From the NCBI GenBank assembly GCA_051867815.1, contig JBJDZD010000157.1, forward strand, positions 1 through 23,364: a DNA stretch of 23,364 nt, in the 5' to 3' direction. The notes beneath the pieces were generated by a model, which saw only the letters and a program-made list of their open reading frames with translations, made no database searches and was not told the origin of the DNA. Made by a program: the position numbers and the translations under genes. The DNA is from CAG-390 sp051867815 (GTDB lineage Bacteria; Bacillota; Clostridia; Oscillospirales; CAG-272). Positions 22,424 to 23,364 of this stretch are shown one piece after another (within the stretch, counting starts at the first letter, position 1; each line of letters begins with the position of its first letter).

Positions 22424-23145
22424 ACAAACCCTACCCCACCCCCCATATCAACGCCGTCCCCGAGGACTTTGCAAAGACCGTCCTCATGCCCGGTGACCCT
22501 CTGCGCTCTAAATTTATTGCAGAGAATTTTCTTGAGAATGCAAGGCTTGTAAATAACGTCCGCGGAGTCAACGGCTACACCGGAACGTATAAGGGCGTTC
22601 CCGTTTCCGTCATGGCTTCGGGTATGGGCATGCCTTCGATCGGCATTTACAGCTATGAGCTTTATAACTTCTTCGGAGTTGAGAACATCCTTCGCGTCGG
22701 CTCAGCCGGTGCGATGCAAGAGAAGCTTCGCGTTCGCGATATCGTCATAGGACAGGGCGCATGCACCAATTCCAATTATGCATCCCAATTCTGCCTGCCC
22801 GGTACTTTTTCGGCAATATCAAGCTACGAGCTTCTTCGTGAAGCCGTTAAGGCGTGCGAATCCAAGGGTGCAAGATACCACGTCGGCAATCTCTATTCGT
22901 CCGATACCTTCTACTGCGACGATACGACAGCATCTGCCAAGTATGCAAAGCTCGGTTGTCTGGCAGTAGAAATGGAAGCCGCAGCTCTTTATATGAATGC
23001 CGCTCGCGCAGGGAAGAACGCTCTCGCAATATGCACCATCTCCGATCATCTTCTTACGGGAGAAGTAACGACGGCAGAAGAAAGACAAAATTCCTTCACG
23101 CAGATGATGGAAGTTGCTCTCGACGTAGCTGTTGCTATGAACTGA
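22420..23145 (+). CDS. deoD: Purine-nucleoside phosphorylase, DeoD type
   Basis: Cleaves purine (deoxy)ribonucleosides with phosphate to the free base and (deoxy)ribose 1-phosphate. The 241-residue length suits the hexameric trimer-of-dimers class. Visible blocks are MPGDPLR (23-29, phosphate site), SGMGMPS (67-73), RVGSAGA (92-98), SSDTFY, VEMEAAALY (ribose site) and CTISDHL with the catalytic Asp. GGAGG stands 9 bases before the ATG; a nearer ATG at 22415 belongs to the end of the preceding frame. The next gene, deoB, converts the sugar 1-phosphate product to the 5-phosphate, so the pair forms a salvage route. Confidence 0.97.
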   Translation: MNKPYPTPHINAVPEDFAKTVLMPGDPLRSKFIAENFLENARLVNNVRGVNGYTGTYKGVPVSVMASGMGMPSIGIYSYELYNFFGVENILRVGSAGAMQEKLRVRDIVIGQGACTNSNYASQFCLPGTFSAISSYELLREAVKACESKGARYHVGNLYSSDTFYCDDTTASAKYAKLGCLAVEMEAAALYMNAARAGKNALAICTISDHLLTGEVTTAEERQNSFTQMMEVALDVAVAMN

Positions 23146-23150
23146 AAATT

Positions 23151-23364
23151 ATGAAAGATACTGATATCAAAAGAGTATTCCTCATCGTCCTCGATAGCTT
23201 CGGAATAGGTGCGGCACCAGATGCAGAAGCTTTCGGCGATGCAGGCTCCGATACCATCGGAGCGGTTGTCAAGTCGCATAAATTCAACGCACCGAATCTA
23301 ACAAAGCTCGGTCTTTTCGCCATTGACGGGCAAAAAGAAAAAGCCCCCGAAGGAGCAGAGGATC
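23151..23364 (+). CDS. deoB: Phosphopentomutase, 3' end outside the window
   Basis: The first 71 codons are visible and the frame runs off the right edge. The start KRVFLIVLDSFGIGAAPDA followed by FGDAGSDTIGAV is the typical N-terminus of DeoB, including the metal-binding Asp15 in LDSFG. DeoB interconverts (deoxy)ribose 1-phosphate and 5-phosphate in the cytoplasm. Only 5 bases separate it from the deoD stop and I see no good ribosome binding site there, so translation is probably coupled to deoD. Confidence 0.93.
   Translation, partial: MKDTDIKRVFLIVLDSFGIGAAPDAEAFGDAGSDTIGAVVKSHKFNAPNLTKLGLFAIDGQKEKAPEGAED

Overview
The window looks like a chromosomal segment of a spore-forming Clostridia bacterium, perhaps an uncultured gut member of the Oscillospirales type. 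That placement is inference. It rests on a complete spoIIAA-spoIIAB-sigF operon, AGGAGG-type ribosome binding sites, promoters close to TTGACA-17-TATAAT, the MetG type with a C-terminal tRNA-binding domain, and a second-type EF-G. Gene density is high and no gene-free stretch reaches 300 bases; the longest is about 236 bases, between ychF and the response regulator. I see no rRNA, tRNA, CRISPR array, prophage or insertion sequence.

Layout: (1) 1-6314, plus strand: a membrane protein cut by the left edge, metG and tatD joined by 4-base and 1-base overlaps, then a separately promoted EF-G-like GTPase and a small membrane protein. (2) 6315-7899, minus: trmB-truB, two tRNA modification genes. (3) 8031-10411, plus: a HAAS/DUF1700-like membrane protein with a long acidic linker, coupled to a DUF4097 adhesin-like protein. 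(4) 10463-11557, minus: ychF. (5) 11794-15411, plus: response regulator, sensor kinase and membrane-anchored HtrA-like protease, a likely envelope-stress module. (6) 15452-18200, minus: a Xer-like tyrosine recombinase followed by a short MutS-like ATPase. (7) 18384-19600, plus: membrane protein and HAD hydrolase. (8) 19650-22049, minus: an SDR reductase resembling the EF-P 5-aminopentanone reductase YmfI, and the spoIIA operon. (9) 22217-23364, plus: a small membrane protein, deoD and the start of deoB (nucleoside salvage).

Convergent junctions are closed by strong two-way hairpin terminators at 10417-10449, 15418-15448 and 19600-19630. The junction at 6312-6317 has none; two stop codons abut there in a TGATCA palindrome. 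Several plus-strand pairs share ATGA stop/start overlaps (804, 9323, 18983, 22420), suggesting translational coupling.

Most genes belong to known families. The less ordinary points are a short MutS homologue without a mismatch-binding domain next to a Xer recombinase, an EF-G-like GTPase whose guanine-recognition motif reads NKCE, a HAAS-DUF4097 pair without the usual PadR regulator, a terminator-like hairpin inside the two-component operon, face-to-face overlapping promoters, and an 18-codon leader ORF. I do not see a clear new defence or mobile system.
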